Positions 1 through 8,684 of a DNA stretch of 44,413 bases are shown one piece after another. Made by a program: the position numbers and the translations under genes. Origin of the DNA: Chloroflexota bacterium. Its GTDB lineage: Bacteria > Chloroflexota > Limnocylindria > Limnocylindrales > CSP1-4. Below the pieces are notes generated by a model that was not told where the DNA came from, made no database searches, and saw only the letters and a program-made list of their open reading frames with translations. The DNA is taken from assembly GCA_003171065.1 (NCBI GenBank), contig PMXQ01000105.1, positions 35,443-79,855 of the forward strand. The letters run 5' to 3'. The number at the start of each line of letters is the position of its first letter. Positions within the stretch are counted from its first letter, which is position 1.

Positions 1-2894
1 ATCTCGCGGGCGCTGACCAGGTACTCACTGGTGACTCCGAAGCGGCCCGAGGCGACCTGCTTGATGGCGCTCTTGAGCGAGTCGCCGTTCGGCAGGGCCT
101 CGAAGCGGACGGGATCCTCGCCTCCTTCGCCGGTGTTCGACTTGGCGCCGAGGCGGTTCATGGCGATGGCCAGCGCCTCATGGGCCTCGCGCGAGATCGA
201 GCCGTAGCTCATCGCACCCGTCTTGAAGCGGCGGACAATCGACTCGACCGGCTCGACATCGTCGACGGTGAGCGGATGACGGTGGTTCGGCCTGAAATCC
301 ATCAGGCCGCGCAGTGTGCACAGGCCCTCGGACTGATCGTCGATGAGCTTGGAGTACTCCCGAAACGCTGTGTAGCTGCCGCTCCGGGCGGCGTACTGCA
401 GCTGTGCGATCGAGAGCGGATTGAAGAGGTGACGCTCGCCGTCGACCCGGAACTGGACATTGCCGCCGGTGCCGAGCTGCTTGTGGTAGATCGGCCGCTT
501 GGGCGGATACGCGCGGTCCTGGCGCATCTTCACTTCGCGGGCGATGACGTCGATGCCGACGCCGCCGATGCGAGTCGGCGTTCCGGTGAAGTACTCGTCG
601 ACGAAGTCCTGGTTGAGTCCCACCGCCTCGAAGACCTGGGCGCCGTGGTAGCTCTGGATGGTGCTGATGCCCATCTTGGAGATGACCTTGACGATGCCCT
701 TGGCAATGGCCTTGCGGTACTTCTTCTCGGCCAGCTCGGCCGAGCCGGAGATCATCCCCAGGCGGACCTGGTCGTGGACGGTTTCGAAGGCGAGGTAGGG
801 GTTGACGGCGCTGGCGCCGTAGCCGAGCAGCAGGGCGAAGTGGTGGACCTCGCGCGGCTCACCGGATTCGAGGACGAGGCCGGCGAGGGTGCGGGTACCT
901 GCCCGGACCAGATGATGGTGCACGGCCGAGACGGCCAGGAGGGCCGGGATCGGGGCTTCGTCGGCGTTGTGGCCGCGGTCCGACAGAATGATGACGTTGT
1001 GGCCTTCGGCGATCGCCTCCGAGGCGCGGTCGCGGAGCGCCTCGATCGCCTTGCGGAGCCCGGCGCCACCGTCGGCGACCTGATAGAGGATCGGCAGCGT
1101 GATCGTCTTGAAGCCGTGCGGATCGCCGGTCGAGAGATGACGGATCTTCTCGAGCTCTTCGTTCGAGAGAACGGGCGAAGGCAACTCAAGCTGGTGGGCC
1201 GCCGTGGGCTCGGGCTCCAGAAGGTTGCCCTCGGGCCCGATCGCCATCTCCGTGGCCATGATGATCTCTTCGCGGATGGCGTCGATGGGCGGGTTCGTGA
1301 CCTGGGCGAAGAGTTGCTTGAAGTACGAGTAGAGGAGCTGCGGCCGCTCCGAGAGCACAGCCAGCGCGGCGTCGTTGCCCATCGCGCCCATCGGCTCGGT
1401 GCCGGTGGCGGCCATCGGATTGATGAGGATGCGGACGTCCTCGGCGGTGTAGCCGAAGACCTCCTGGCGGCGCAGGACCGTCTCGTGGTCCGGATCGATG
1501 ACCCGCGGCGGGGGCGGGAGCTCGGTCAGCTTGACCAGCCACTCGCGGAGCCACTCCTCGTAGGGGTGCTCTGTGGCGACGCGATGCTTGAGCTCATCGT
1601 CCGCGACGATGCGCTGCTCGGCCGTGTCGACGAGGAACATGCGGCCCGGCCGCAGGCGGCCCTTGGCTACGATCTGGTCGGGCGGGATGTCGAGCACGCC
1701 GGCCTCGGAGGCCATCACGACGCGGCCGTCGGCGGTGATGTAGTAGCGGGCCGGCCGCAGGCCGTTGCGGTCCAGCGTGGCTCCGATGCGGATGCCGTCA
1801 GTGAAGGCGATCGAGGCGGGTCCATCCCACGGCTCCATCAGGCAGGCGTGGAATTCGTAGAAGGCCTTCTTCTCGGGCGGCATCGACTCGTGGTGCTGCC
1901 AGGGCTCCGGCACCATCATCATCAGCCCGTGCGCCAGGCTGCGGCCCGAGAGGTAGAGCAGCTCGAGGGTGTTGTCGAGGATGGCCGAGTCCGATCCTTC
2001 GGTGTCGATCGCCGGCAGGGCCTTCGTCAGCTCGTCGCCGAACAGCTTGGAATTGAATTGCGACTGGCGGGCGTGCATCCAATTGACGTTACCGCGCAGG
2101 GTGTTGATCTCGCCGTTATGGGAGATGTAGCGGTACGGGTGCGCTCGCGCCCACGACGGGAACGTGTTGGTCGAGAAGCGCGAGTGGACCATGGCGATGG
2201 CGCTCTCGACGCGCTCGTCCAGGAGATCCGGGTAGAACGTCCTCAGCTGCGAGGCGTTGAGCATGCCCTTGTAGACGATCGTCCGGCAGCTGAGCGAGGG
2301 GATATAGAAGTCGCCGCGGCTCGGAATCGCCGAGCGCGACACGGCCTTCTCGACCAGGCGGCGGGCGATGTAGAGCTTTCGCTCGAACGCCAGGTCCTCG
2401 ACCATTCCCTCGGGCCGGTCGATGAACACCTGGCGGATGAGAGGCTGGCTGGCTTTCGCGCTCGCGCCGAGGCCGGTGTTGTCCGTGGGAACCTCGCGCC
2501 AGCCCAGGAAGTGGAGGCCCTCCTCCTCGACCACGCGCTCGAAGAGGCGGAAGCACTCGACGCGACTTACCTTGTCAGGCGGGAGGAAGACCATGCCCAC
2601 GCCGTAGCCGCCCCGACCGCGCAGCCGGACTCCGGACTTCGCGGCAACCTCGGACAGGAAGCGATGGGGTATCTGAATGGTCAGGCCGGCCCCGTCGCCG
2701 GTGTTCTTCTCGGAGCCGGTGGCGCCGCGATGCTCGAGGTTGACGAGGACGGTCAGCGAATCTTGAACGATGGCATGGGACGGCCTGCCCGCGATGTCCA
2801 CGACGAAGCCAAAGCCGCAGGCGTCGTGCTCGAAGGCCGGGTCATACAGACCCTGGGCTCTTGGACCGCCAGTCTGCCCCAACTTGGTTTCCAT
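1..2894 (-). CDS. gltB: Glutamate synthase large subunit (GOGAT alpha), 3'-truncated by window edge
   Basis: GltB makes two glutamates from glutamine and 2-oxoglutarate in the cytoplasm. About 964 of the usual ~1500 residues are in view. The ATG at 2894 gives METKLGQTGG, and the class-II amidotransferase nucleophile is Cys26 (context HDACGFGF), implying a 25-residue propeptide removed to expose the Cys. NLEHRGATGSEKNTGDGAG follows, typical of GltB. The part nearest base 1 reads SREAHEALAIAMNRLGAKSN and ends SGRFGVTSEYLVSARE, the start of the FMN/Fe-S synthase domain. The reading frame was checked at both ends and is intact there. No in-frame start lies just upstream. The best Shine-Dalgarno (GGAGGA, 2909-2914) is 15 nt from this ATG but 7 nt from an out-of-frame ATG at 2902, so initiation is unusual. 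The downstream part, including any gltD, lies outside the window. Confidence 0.95.
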   Translation of the reverse strand, partial: METKLGQTGGPRAQGLYDPAFEHDACGFGFVVDIAGRPSHAIVQDSLTVLVNLEHRGATGSEKNTGDGAGLTIQIPHRFLSEVAAKSGVRLRGRGGYGVGMVFLPPDKVSRVECFRLFERVVEEEGLHFLGWREVPTDNTGLGASAKASQPLIRQVFIDRPEGMVEDLAFERKLYIARRLVEKAVSRSAIPSRGDFYIPSLSCRTIVYKGMLNASQLRTFYPDLLDERVESAIAMVHSRFSTNTFPSWARAHPYRYISHNGEINTLRGNVNWMHARQSQFNSKLFGDELTKALPAIDTEGSDSAILDNTLELLYLSGRSLAHGLMMMVPEPWQHHESMPPEKKAFYEFHACLMEPWDGPASIAFTDGIRIGATLDRNGLRPARYYITADGRVVMASEAGVLDIPPDQIVAKGRLRPGRMFLVDTAEQRIVADDELKHRVATEHPYEEWLREWLVKLTELPPPPRVIDPDHETVLRRQEVFGYTAEDVRILINPMAATGTEPMGAMGNDAALAVLSERPQLLYSYFKQLFAQVTNPPIDAIREEIIMATEMAIGPEGNLLEPEPTAAHQLELPSPVLSNEELEKIRHLSTGDPHGFKTITLPILYQVADGGAGLRKAIEALRDRASEAIAEGHNVIILSDRGHNADEAPIPALLAVSAVHHHLVRAGTRTLAGLVLESGEPREVHHFALLLGYGASAVNPYLAFETVHDQVRLGMISGSAELAEKKYRKAIAKGIVKVISKMGISTIQSYHGAQVFEAVGLNQDFVDEYFTGTPTRIGGVGIDVIAREVKMRQDRAYPPKRPIYHKQLGTGGNVQFRVDGERHLFNPLSIAQLQYAARSGSYTAFREYSKLIDDQSEGLCTLRGLMDFRPNHRHPLTVDDVEPVESIVRRFKTGAMSYGSISREAHEALAIAMNRLGAKSNTGEGGEDPVRFEALPNGDSLKSAIKQVASGRFGVTSEYLVSARE

Positions 2895-3014
2895 CCTCGC
2901 ATTCGATGTCCTCCGCCGGTCTGGACCGGCGGAGGCGCCGACAGGGGTCCCTGCTCCGTGCGCAGGAGCCCTCTATCCGTTTGCGGAACCCCGAGTGTCA
3001 CCGAGAGGGGTTCC
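2895..3014 (-). promoter_or_regulatory. gltB: Structured gltB leader with alternative stems and a sequestered Shine-Dalgarno
   Basis: On the minus strand, GGAACCCC (3014-3007) pairs perfectly with GGGGTTCC (2992-2985). The same GGGGTTCC can instead pair with GGGACCCC (2951-2944, one G-U). Between these lies a region where CTCC/GGAG and CCTGC/GCAGG pairings exclude each other. A final perfect 10-bp hairpin with a 4-nt loop (2934-2911) contains the GGAGG of the ribosome binding site. The arrangement looks like a riboregulator or attenuator. I could not match it to a riboswitch class I know. Confidence 0.5.
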
Positions 3015-3284
3015 GGAATCAAGGTTGCGAAGGTTGCGATTGGGAACGATACGGCAACGTTGGTGTCCGGCGCATCGCTGTGGCGTTGGCCGGCCGGGGG
3101 ACCGAGGGGGAGCCGCCGACCCCTTGATGGACGCTGTTCGCCCAGAGTCCTGCGGCCAGTCGGGCCGCGCTGCCGCCTCGATCGCGATAGACTTCCGACG
3201 CCTCCCCGGCGCAGATCGGTTCCCGGGGGCCCGACGGTGAGGCGGGTGCCGCAACGCTCCCAGGCAACTGTCAGGAGGTCCAGA

Positions 3285-4145
3285 TTGTCGCCACAGACGC
3301 GCCGAGGTCGAGCGATGCCGGCCAGTCGGAAGATGCGAGGCCGCGCGGACTCCGGGCCCACTCCCGGGCCCGCTTCCAGCCCGAATCCCGCGCCGGTCGA
3401 CGAGTCTCCCAAGGAAGAGACACCGGTCGAGTCGCGCCCGCATACCGAGGGCAAGCGGGCCAAAGTGCCGCCGGCTCGGCGCAAGAAGCAGCACGGCACG
3501 GCCTATCGCTGGTTCAGCGCCTACCTGCCGGTGCTGGGCGGACTGTTCGTGTTGCTGGCCGCCCTGTGGGTCTATACGGGCTTCATCAACCCGCCGCCGC
3601 CCACACCCGCGCAGCAGTGGACCACGATCGAGAACAAGTGGTCGCCGCCGCGCGAGAAGGCGCGCGCGGATGCGGCCGCCTCGACGCTCGATTTCGCCGC
3701 GCAGAAGGCGGCCTACCAGGACTTCTACAACCAGACCAAGGGCTGGGTGGACGCGGTCACGGCCGCCACCAATGTCTGGGCGTCTCCCTCGCCCGCAGCT
3801 GATGACGTCAGCAGCTTCGAGAGCGATGGCCAGGGGCTGCTGACCGTTCTCCAGCGGGCCATCGATGCGCCGACGGCATATGCCGTTGCCGGCATGGCCG
3901 GGCAAATCAATGATCTGGACGGTTCCTTCACCGAGGACGTCGTGAATGTCGGGCAGGATCTGGCGATAGCCAACTCGAGCCCGTCGGCTCCGCCGCTGGC
4001 GATTCCGTCGGTGAACGAGACGCCGACGCCTGTGCCAAGCGCCACCGCGGGTCCGTCCTCGAGCCCGGGCTCGTCCGCTTCGCCGGTCGCTTCGCCGTCC
4101 GCTTCGCCGACCGTCAGCCCGGTACCTTCGCCGACAGCCTCGTAA
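3285..4145 (+). CDS. Membrane-anchored protein of unknown function with Pro/Ser/Thr-rich tail
   Basis: The protein has 286 residues and no recognised family. A basic, proline-rich N-terminal segment (about 1-75, ending in KRAKVPPARRKKQHG) precedes one hydrophobic helix at about 77-100. An extracytoplasmic helical region of about 130 residues follows, then a C-terminal Pro/Ser/Thr tail with repeated SP and ASP steps, as in wall-spanning linkers. The N-in/C-out orientation is inferred from the positive charges. The start is a TTG at 3285, chosen because AGGAGG (3273-3278) sits exactly 6 nt upstream. The first ATG (3315) has no comparable ribosome binding site. The gene is divergent from gltB. 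The open frame continues far upstream antisense to gltB, but that part is not coding. Confidence 0.7.
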   Translation: MSPQTRRGRAMPASRKMRGRADSGPTPGPASSPNPAPVDESPKEETPVESRPHTEGKRAKVPPARRKKQHGTAYRWFSAYLPVLGGLFVLLAALWVYTGFINPPPPTPAQQWTTIENKWSPPREKARADAAASTLDFAAQKAAYQDFYNQTKGWVDAVTAATNVWASPSPAADDVSSFESDGQGLLTVLQRAIDAPTAYAVAGMAGQINDLDGSFTEDVVNVGQDLAIANSSPSAPPLAIPSVNETPTPVPSATAGPSSSPGSSASPVASPSASPTVSPVPSPTAS

Positions 4146-4579
4146 CGCCAGCCTTCCCGCCTGGGTCGCTGCCATCGGTTGGCGGCCCGGCGGGCTTGTG
4201 CGCACGGAGCGCCACCCTGGCCAAGGGCCACCTGGGTCAGAAGCCCAGACTCTCCGGCGCGCCCCGCGCTGGCGTTAACGCGTAGCCGTCTGGTAGCGCG
4301 GGTGCGTCTCGAAATCGCTGGCGCTGGCGTCGTTGTCCGAGATATGGGCCGCGATCGTTCCGCTATCTCTGTAGCGCTGGATGTTCGGGACGGGCCCGTT
4401 CTGGCGGCCGGGACCCGCACCGCTCGCCCCCTTGCCCGGTACCGGCGGCGGTAGCCCAAAGTACGGCTTGTGACGGTTGTGTGGAGTCCGTACGGTTCGA
4501 GTTACCTCAGGCCTGACCAGGCCTGGCTGTTCCAACAGAGTTGAACGCCCTTCGTTTGAAGCAGACGCAGAGGGACATC
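4146..4579. other. Intergenic region with weak hairpins, no convincing gene
   Basis: Small inverted repeats (TGGCC-AA-GGGCCA near 4217, CTGGG-N7-CCCAG at 4232-4248) could end transcription of the upstream gene. A minus-strand frame of 86 codons (4535-4275, TTG start) is protein-like at its C-terminal end but has no ribosome binding site and no recognised family. Confidence 0.4.
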
Positions 4580-4774
4580 ATGGCTGCCGTGGTCGCTAAC
4601 GAACTCGGTCCGATGCTTACCGCGAGCGAGGTGGCCGGGATGCTTCACCTGCATGTGAACACGGTGAAGCGGCTGGGAGATCGCGGGGAATTGCCGTTCT
4701 ATCGCGTCTGCAAACGGGGCGACCGACGTTTCCGCCTCGAAGACGTGATGGCCTTCCTGGACAGGAACCGCTGA
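4580..4774 (+). CDS. Small excisionase/MerR-type helix-turn-helix DNA-binding protein
   Basis: The 64-residue protein is almost entirely one winged helix-turn-helix of the excisionase (HTH_17) type. LTASEVAGMLHLHVNTVKRL forms the helix-turn-helix, and GELPFYRVCKRGDRRF is the wing and basic strand, followed by RLEDVMAFLDRN. Such proteins bind DNA as architectural factors or small regulators. The ATG at 4580 is preceded by GAGGG about 5 nt away. A TTG at 4541 would add 13 residues but lacks a ribosome binding site. There is no integrase or phage gene nearby, so an excision role is not supported; a solitary transcription regulator is more likely. A strong hairpin ends the unit at 4847. Confidence 0.8.
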   Translation: MAAVVANELGPMLTASEVAGMLHLHVNTVKRLGDRGELPFYRVCKRGDRRFRLEDVMAFLDRNR

Positions 4775-4814
4775 GGTCCAGCCGGGAATCCCCGGCCTGC
4801 CGGCACTCCGTCAG

Positions 4815-4880
4815 CGGGCCCAGTGTCCGGGCCCGTAGAGAACTCAGTCGATGCCCGCGTCACCTGCCGCGGGCATCGAC
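4815..4880. terminator. Two strong hairpins, likely bidirectional terminator
   Basis: CGGGCCC-N7-GGGCCCG (4815-4835) is followed by a perfect 13-bp stem (4847-4859 with 4868-4880, 8-nt loop), then GTTTCTG. The pair sits between the convergent HTH gene and aminotransferase gene. The rest of 4775-5138 shows no gene. Confidence 0.75.
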
Positions 4881-5138
4881 GTTTCTGCGAGCGGATCAGG
4901 CCCAAATCCACCTTCGGCCGCTTGCATCCGTTCGGTCAGCGGGCGCGTCCCTGAATCGCTCCTGCGCGCCCCGCTCGTGCATACGCCGAGTGCGGTCGAC
5001 CCGATGCTCGTCGCCGCCCTGGCCTGACCCCGGCGGCCCGAGGTCCGCGCCGCCGGCCCGATGGATCCGGGCAGGGTACGGCGAGCCTCGACGGTCGCGT
5101 CCGGTGGCCTCGGGATCACCTCGTGGAAACCCGGCTGG

Positions 5139-6563
5139 CTAGATCCCAGCTGAAGGGCCCGTCCGCGGCAGGCTGCGCAGCGCCGCTGCGAACAGTTCCA
5201 CGCCCCGCGCGATCTCGTCGGTTGTGGCGTCGATCGGGGGCAGGAATCGGACGACGTTGTGGTGCATGCCGCAGTTGAGGACGAGCAGGCCGTGCTCGGC
5301 GCAGGCCTGGATCAGCGCCTCGCTCGTGTCCGCGTCGGGCTCTCGGCTGGCCCGATCCTTGACCAGTTCAACGCCGACCATGAGGCCGCGGCCCCGGACG
5401 TCGCCGATGCGGTCATCCGCGGCCATCACACCCTTCAGGCCGGCGATCAACTCGTCGCCGCGGGTCGCGGCGTTGGCCACCAGGCCCTGCTCGGCGATCG
5501 TGTTCAGGACCGCGACGCCCGCCGCGCACGAGACGGGATTGCCGCCGAACGTCGTGCCGTGGGCCCCGACGCCCCAGCGCTCCTGGAGCTCGCGGCGGCT
5601 CACGATCGCCCCGATCGGCATGCCGTTGGCGAGGGCCTTGGCGACGCAAACGACGTCGGGCACGATTCCGGCGTGCTCGAAGGCCCACATCTTGCCGGTG
5701 CGGGCGATGCCCGATTGGATCTCGTCGGCGATGAGCAGGATGCCGTTCTCGTCGCAGAGCGCGCGCAGCTCCCGCAGGAACGCGACCGGGGCGGGGTTGA
5801 AGCCGCCCTCGCCCTGGATCGGCTCGATGATGATCGCCGCGACGGATGAGGCGGGGATCTCGTGCCCGAGGAGGGTTCGAAGCGCGCCCATGGCCCCGGT
5901 CGTGGCCGCTTCCTCGTCGTCGCCGAAGTAGCGATAGACATTCGGGAACGGGGTCAGGTAAACGGACGGCAGAAATGGCTCGTAGCCCATTCGGTAGTTG
6001 ATGCTCGAGCTCGTGATCGACGCCGCGCCGAAGGTTCGGCCGTGGAACGCGCCCCGGAAGGCGACGATGCCCGGCCGGCCGGTGACGCGGCGGGCGAGCT
6101 TGAGCGCACCCTCTACAGCCTCGGTGCCGGAGTTGCCGAAGAAGACGGTGTCGAGCGGCTCCGGGCAGGCGTCCGCGAGCATCGTAGCCAGCTGGCCGAC
6201 CGGCTCCAGATAGCCGAGGGCATTGCACATGTGGAGCAGCTTGTCGGCCTGGTTCTTGATCGCCTGAGTGACAGCCGGATGATGGTGGCCCAGGGAGGTG
6301 GTGGCGATGCCGCAGGCGAAGTCGAGGAAGCCGCGCCCGGCCGAGTCGTAGAGGGTGTGGCCTTCGCCGTGGTCCCAGCTCCGCTCGAAATAGCGGCCCA
6401 GGATGGGTGAAAGGTGCGGCCTGGACAGCGCCGCGAAATCGCCGCTGGCGACGAGCGCGGTGTCGGTCGCGGGGGCGCTTGCCGGACGCGGGTCGCCGGC
6501 CGGCGCGCCGGCCGTGGAGGCGGCGGTGGCTGAGACGACGGGTTCCTGTCCGGTGGGATCCAT
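5139..6563 (-). CDS. Class III PLP-dependent aminotransferase (4-aminobutyrate / ornithine type)
   Basis: The enzyme has 474 residues and transfers an amino group from an omega-amine (GABA, ornithine or similar) to 2-oxoglutarate, yielding a semialdehyde and glutamate. Fold-type I landmarks are in order: NSGTEAVEGALKLAR near 144 (phosphate binding), FRGAFHGRTFGA near 170, IADEIQSGIARTGK near 278 (Asp280 contacts the pyridine nitrogen) and VAKALANGMPIGA with the Schiff-base Lys309. The ATG at 6563 has GGAG 8 nt upstream. The frame is open another 94 codons upstream but without family similarity. Residues 1-40 are an Ala/Pro-rich extension. GABA transaminase (gabT) is the best guess, but acetylornithine or ornithine specificity cannot be excluded. 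It stands alone, with no succinate-semialdehyde dehydrogenase beside it. Confidence 0.9.
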   Translation of the reverse strand: MDPTGQEPVVSATAASTAGAPAGDPRPASAPATDTALVASGDFAALSRPHLSPILGRYFERSWDHGEGHTLYDSAGRGFLDFACGIATTSLGHHHPAVTQAIKNQADKLLHMCNALGYLEPVGQLATMLADACPEPLDTVFFGNSGTEAVEGALKLARRVTGRPGIVAFRGAFHGRTFGAASITSSSINYRMGYEPFLPSVYLTPFPNVYRYFGDDEEAATTGAMGALRTLLGHEIPASSVAAIIIEPIQGEGGFNPAPVAFLRELRALCDENGILLIADEIQSGIARTGKMWAFEHAGIVPDVVCVAKALANGMPIGAIVSRRELQERWGVGAHGTTFGGNPVSCAAGVAVLNTIAEQGLVANAATRGDELIAGLKGVMAADDRIGDVRGRGLMVGVELVKDRASREPDADTSEALIQACAEHGLLVLNCGMHHNVVRFLPPIDATTDEIARGVELFAAALRSLPRTGPSAGI

Positions 6564-6588
6564 GGCGTGAGCTCCTCGAGACACGGTT

Positions 6589-6610
6589 CGCCGGTCGGTT
6601 CCGACCGGCG
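6589..6610 (-). promoter_or_regulatory. Perfect inverted repeat in the aminotransferase 5' leader
   Basis: The arms CGCCGGTCGG and CCGACCGGCG are separated by two bases and end 26 bases upstream of the aminotransferase ATG. The GCCGGTC/GACCGGC core is the same as in the Shine-Dalgarno hairpin of the gltB leader, although the spacing differs. It may be an operator or an RNA hairpin. Confidence 0.45.
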
Positions 6611-6965
6611 GGGCAGCCCGAGTATAGGGTTCCGGCGCTCGGCACCGCGGACACCTACGACGCATGCAGCAGATCGGCCCTCGGCGGCAGTTCCAACCGC
6701 CTCGCGCCGGTGGCCCCCGGCATCGGGCCCCGTGGCACCGCCCCGGCCGTCCACCCATTAGTCCTGCGCGATGTGCGCCAAAAGTCCCACTCGACACCTG
6801 CGAACGCGTTAGGCTTATGCGCACCGGGCTGGTGCCCGGGCGCATCGCGACGGCGTCGGTGCCCTTGCGCGGTCGCTTGTGCTGGACTCGACCCGCCTTC
6901 GGGCGGGCCCGATCGTTGTCTTCGGCGACGGTCGGTACAGCGCAGCGAACGAAGCGAGGAATGAC
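6611..6965. other. Intergenic region between divergent genes, with two hairpins
   Basis: No gene was seen. A 27-base imperfect palindrome (6818-6844, TGCGC-A-CCGGGC-TGGT-GCCCGG-GCGCA) and a TTCG-capped hairpin, CCCGCC-TTCG-GGCGGG (6892-6907), precede the plus-strand gene at 6966. No convincing -35/-10 pair could be fixed. Confidence 0.4.
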
Positions 6966-7730
6966 ATGGGACGTAGCAAGGCACGCGCCGCCGAGGACAT
7001 GCTCGAGTTCGCCGTCGACGGCCGGACGGTCAAGGTCATGTCGAGGCTGGCCGACAACAACCAGCTGGCCCGATTGTTCGCGCTCGAGCCGAACGCCACC
7101 GGGAGCGATGCCTCGCCCCGGACCGACGACGGCGAAGCGGACGTGATGCGCGGACCGATCGACGCGACATCCAGGAAGGGCCGGTCCCTTCGGCTCCTGG
7201 GGGTCTCCCCGGGCGCGGTGATGGCGTTCCCCGACGAGCCGCGGATTGCGGTCGCGCCGGTCGATCCCCTGGCGTTCTCGCTCCCCGGTGCGCCCGACGG
7301 TCTCGTTCTACAGATGAACGAGCGCGGCGACGGCCACGTGTTCGCCGTGGGCGAAGCCCGAGTGAGTCTGGGCTCGGACGGAATGTGGTGGATCGTCACG
7401 CGACTCATCGAGGCGCTGGAGGACCCGCAGACCGTTTCCGCCTGGCCGCGGTTCATGACCGTCGCGGGGTCCCTGGGCGGTCCGGCCACCCAGGCCTCGC
7501 TGCAGTACAGCGAGACGAGCATCTGCGTCGTCTGGCGCCGCCTGGAGAGTGGCGTCGTCGGAGACGTGCTGGCCTGGCAGGAGCTGTCGCACGAACGGGC
7601 CCAGGGCTGGCTGAACATGCTGCGGCCGATTCTCTTCGACCTGGAGCAGCGGCCGGTGCACCGCCACCGGCTACTCCCGGCCAGGACGGCTGAGCGGTGG
7701 GCGCGCGCCCTCGAGCGCTGGAGCGACTAG
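6966..7730 (+). CDS. Hypothetical protein, conserved-looking, unknown function
   Basis: The 254-residue protein matches no family I recognise. It lacks a signal peptide and membrane segments and is probably cytoplasmic. The middle alternates strands and turns (SLRLLGVSPGAVMAFPDEPR, APDGLVLQMNERGDGHVFAVG), and the C-terminal third has a tryptophan-containing amphipathic helix region (ERAQGWLNMLRPILFDLEQR) ending in a basic tail. The ATG at 6966 has GAGGA 5 nt upstream. It is a single-gene unit with a hairpin 3 bases past the stop. Codon use matches its neighbours. Confidence 0.75.
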   Translation: MGRSKARAAEDMLEFAVDGRTVKVMSRLADNNQLARLFALEPNATGSDASPRTDDGEADVMRGPIDATSRKGRSLRLLGVSPGAVMAFPDEPRIAVAPVDPLAFSLPGAPDGLVLQMNERGDGHVFAVGEARVSLGSDGMWWIVTRLIEALEDPQTVSAWPRFMTVAGSLGGPATQASLQYSETSICVVWRRLESGVVGDVLAWQELSHERAQGWLNMLRPILFDLEQRPVHRHRLLPARTAERWARALERWSD

Positions 7731-7732
7731 CC

Positions 7733-7761
7733 TCGAGCCGGTCAGACTGGCTTCGGCTCGA
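7733..7761 (+). terminator. Hairpin after the 6966-7730 gene
   Basis: TCGAGCC and GGCTCGA arms are separated by 15 bases, directly after the stop codon. There is no T-run, so termination strength is uncertain. Confidence 0.45.
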
Positions 7762-7814
7762 CGGCGCTCAGAAGGCGCAGCCCGGTGGATTGCATCGGAT
7801 CCGGCCCGATGCCG

Positions 7815-7826
7815 TAACGTGAGGGC
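7815..7826 (+). promoter_or_regulatory. -10 element for a leaderless GNAT transcript
   Basis: TAACGT (7815-7820) lies exactly 6 nt before the ATG. A TTGCAT at 7790-7795 could be a -35, though the 19-bp spacing is long. Confidence 0.5.
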
Positions 7827-8684
7827 ATGCCTCTGCCAGACCCCAGCGCCACCTTCTTCGGGCTCGACGCCGGGACCCTGCGCTTCCTGGAGGCGCATCA
7901 GGTCAAAGCGGTAACGATCCCGGGCCGCGGCTGGCGCGACCTGGGCGACGCGGTGCTGCTCTTCTCTGCGATGGAGAAGGAGCCGTTCTTCAATCGACTG
8001 GTTGCCGTGCGCTGGCCGTCCGATTCGCGCGCCTTCGATGCCAGGCTCCGCGAGGCGTGCGATCTGTTCAGGGCACTGGAGCGCCGGCCGTACGTCTGGG
8101 CCGTTCCAGGTCTCAGCGAACCGGACGATCTCGTCGACCGCCTGGCGGCCAACGGTTTCGTGGATCAGGGCGGCGGGTTCGACATGGTTCTCGTGCGCGA
8201 GCCCGGCGCGGCCACGGAACGCGACCTCGCCGATGGCGCGGTGCTCGACCACTTGAACCGCTTGACCGACGACGCGATCCCCTCCCGGGCGGAGGCGCTG
8301 GCCCGGGTCATCGGCGAGTCCTTCGATATCCCGAGCGCCCGCCACGCAAACCTCGTCCGCGAGATAGGCCTGACGCTGGGCCGGCCGGACTTCCACGGCT
8401 ACGTGATCACCGTGGACGGGGAGCCTGTCGCGACGGGGCAGCGGTACACCTTCGACGGGGCCAGCTATCTCTCGTCGATCGGGACGCGGCCGGGCTGGCG
8501 GGGTCGGGGCTACGGCGCGCACGTCACTCGGGTCCTGGTCGGCGACTCGCGCGCGGAAGGCGTGGACCTGATCTACCTCGGCGTATACGCGGACAACACG
8601 GCGGCCATCCGGCTATACCAGCGGCTGGGCTTTGCGATCCTGGGCGGTCAATCCGCCGACATGCTGCAGGCGCTGCCGAAGTGA
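7827..8684 (+). CDS. GNAT-family N-acetyltransferase
   Basis: The 285-residue protein carries a GNAT fold in its C-terminal half (about 150-285). The acetyl-CoA pyrophosphate loop reads RPGWRGRGYGAHVTRVL, and the closing motif is LGVYADNTAAIRLYQRLGF. The N-terminal half (1-145) may be a degenerate second GNAT-like domain, as in other double-domain members of the family, but it lacks the loop. It would move an acetyl group from acetyl-CoA to an unknown amine. The ATG at 7827 follows a TANNNT -10 by 6 nt. It is transcribed with, or just before, the ABC exporter, separated by 134 bases that include a CCGGGC/GCCCGG hairpin. Confidence 0.85.
   Translation: MPLPDPSATFFGLDAGTLRFLEAHQVKAVTIPGRGWRDLGDAVLLFSAMEKEPFFNRLVAVRWPSDSRAFDARLREACDLFRALERRPYVWAVPGLSEPDDLVDRLAANGFVDQGGGFDMVLVREPGAATERDLADGAVLDHLNRLTDDAIPSRAEALARVIGESFDIPSARHANLVREIGLTLGRPDFHGYVITVDGEPVATGQRYTFDGASYLSSIGTRPGWRGRGYGAHVTRVLVGDSRAEGVDLIYLGVYADNTAAIRLYQRLGFAILGGQSADMLQALPK

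Noticed and set aside
180-3284. Very long plus-strand open frame joined to the 3285 gene
   Set aside because: It is antisense to gltB, whose protein has clear family motifs. Only the last 286 codons carry protein-like features and a ribosome binding site.
4275-4535. 86-codon minus-strand frame
   Set aside because: TTG start without ribosome binding site, no homology recognised, and proline-rich composition common in non-coding GC-rich DNA.
4580-4774. Prophage or integrative element marked by the excisionase-like gene
   Set aside because: No integrase, attachment repeats or phage genes nearby, and tRNA-Lys at 32521 shows no partial duplicate that I can see.
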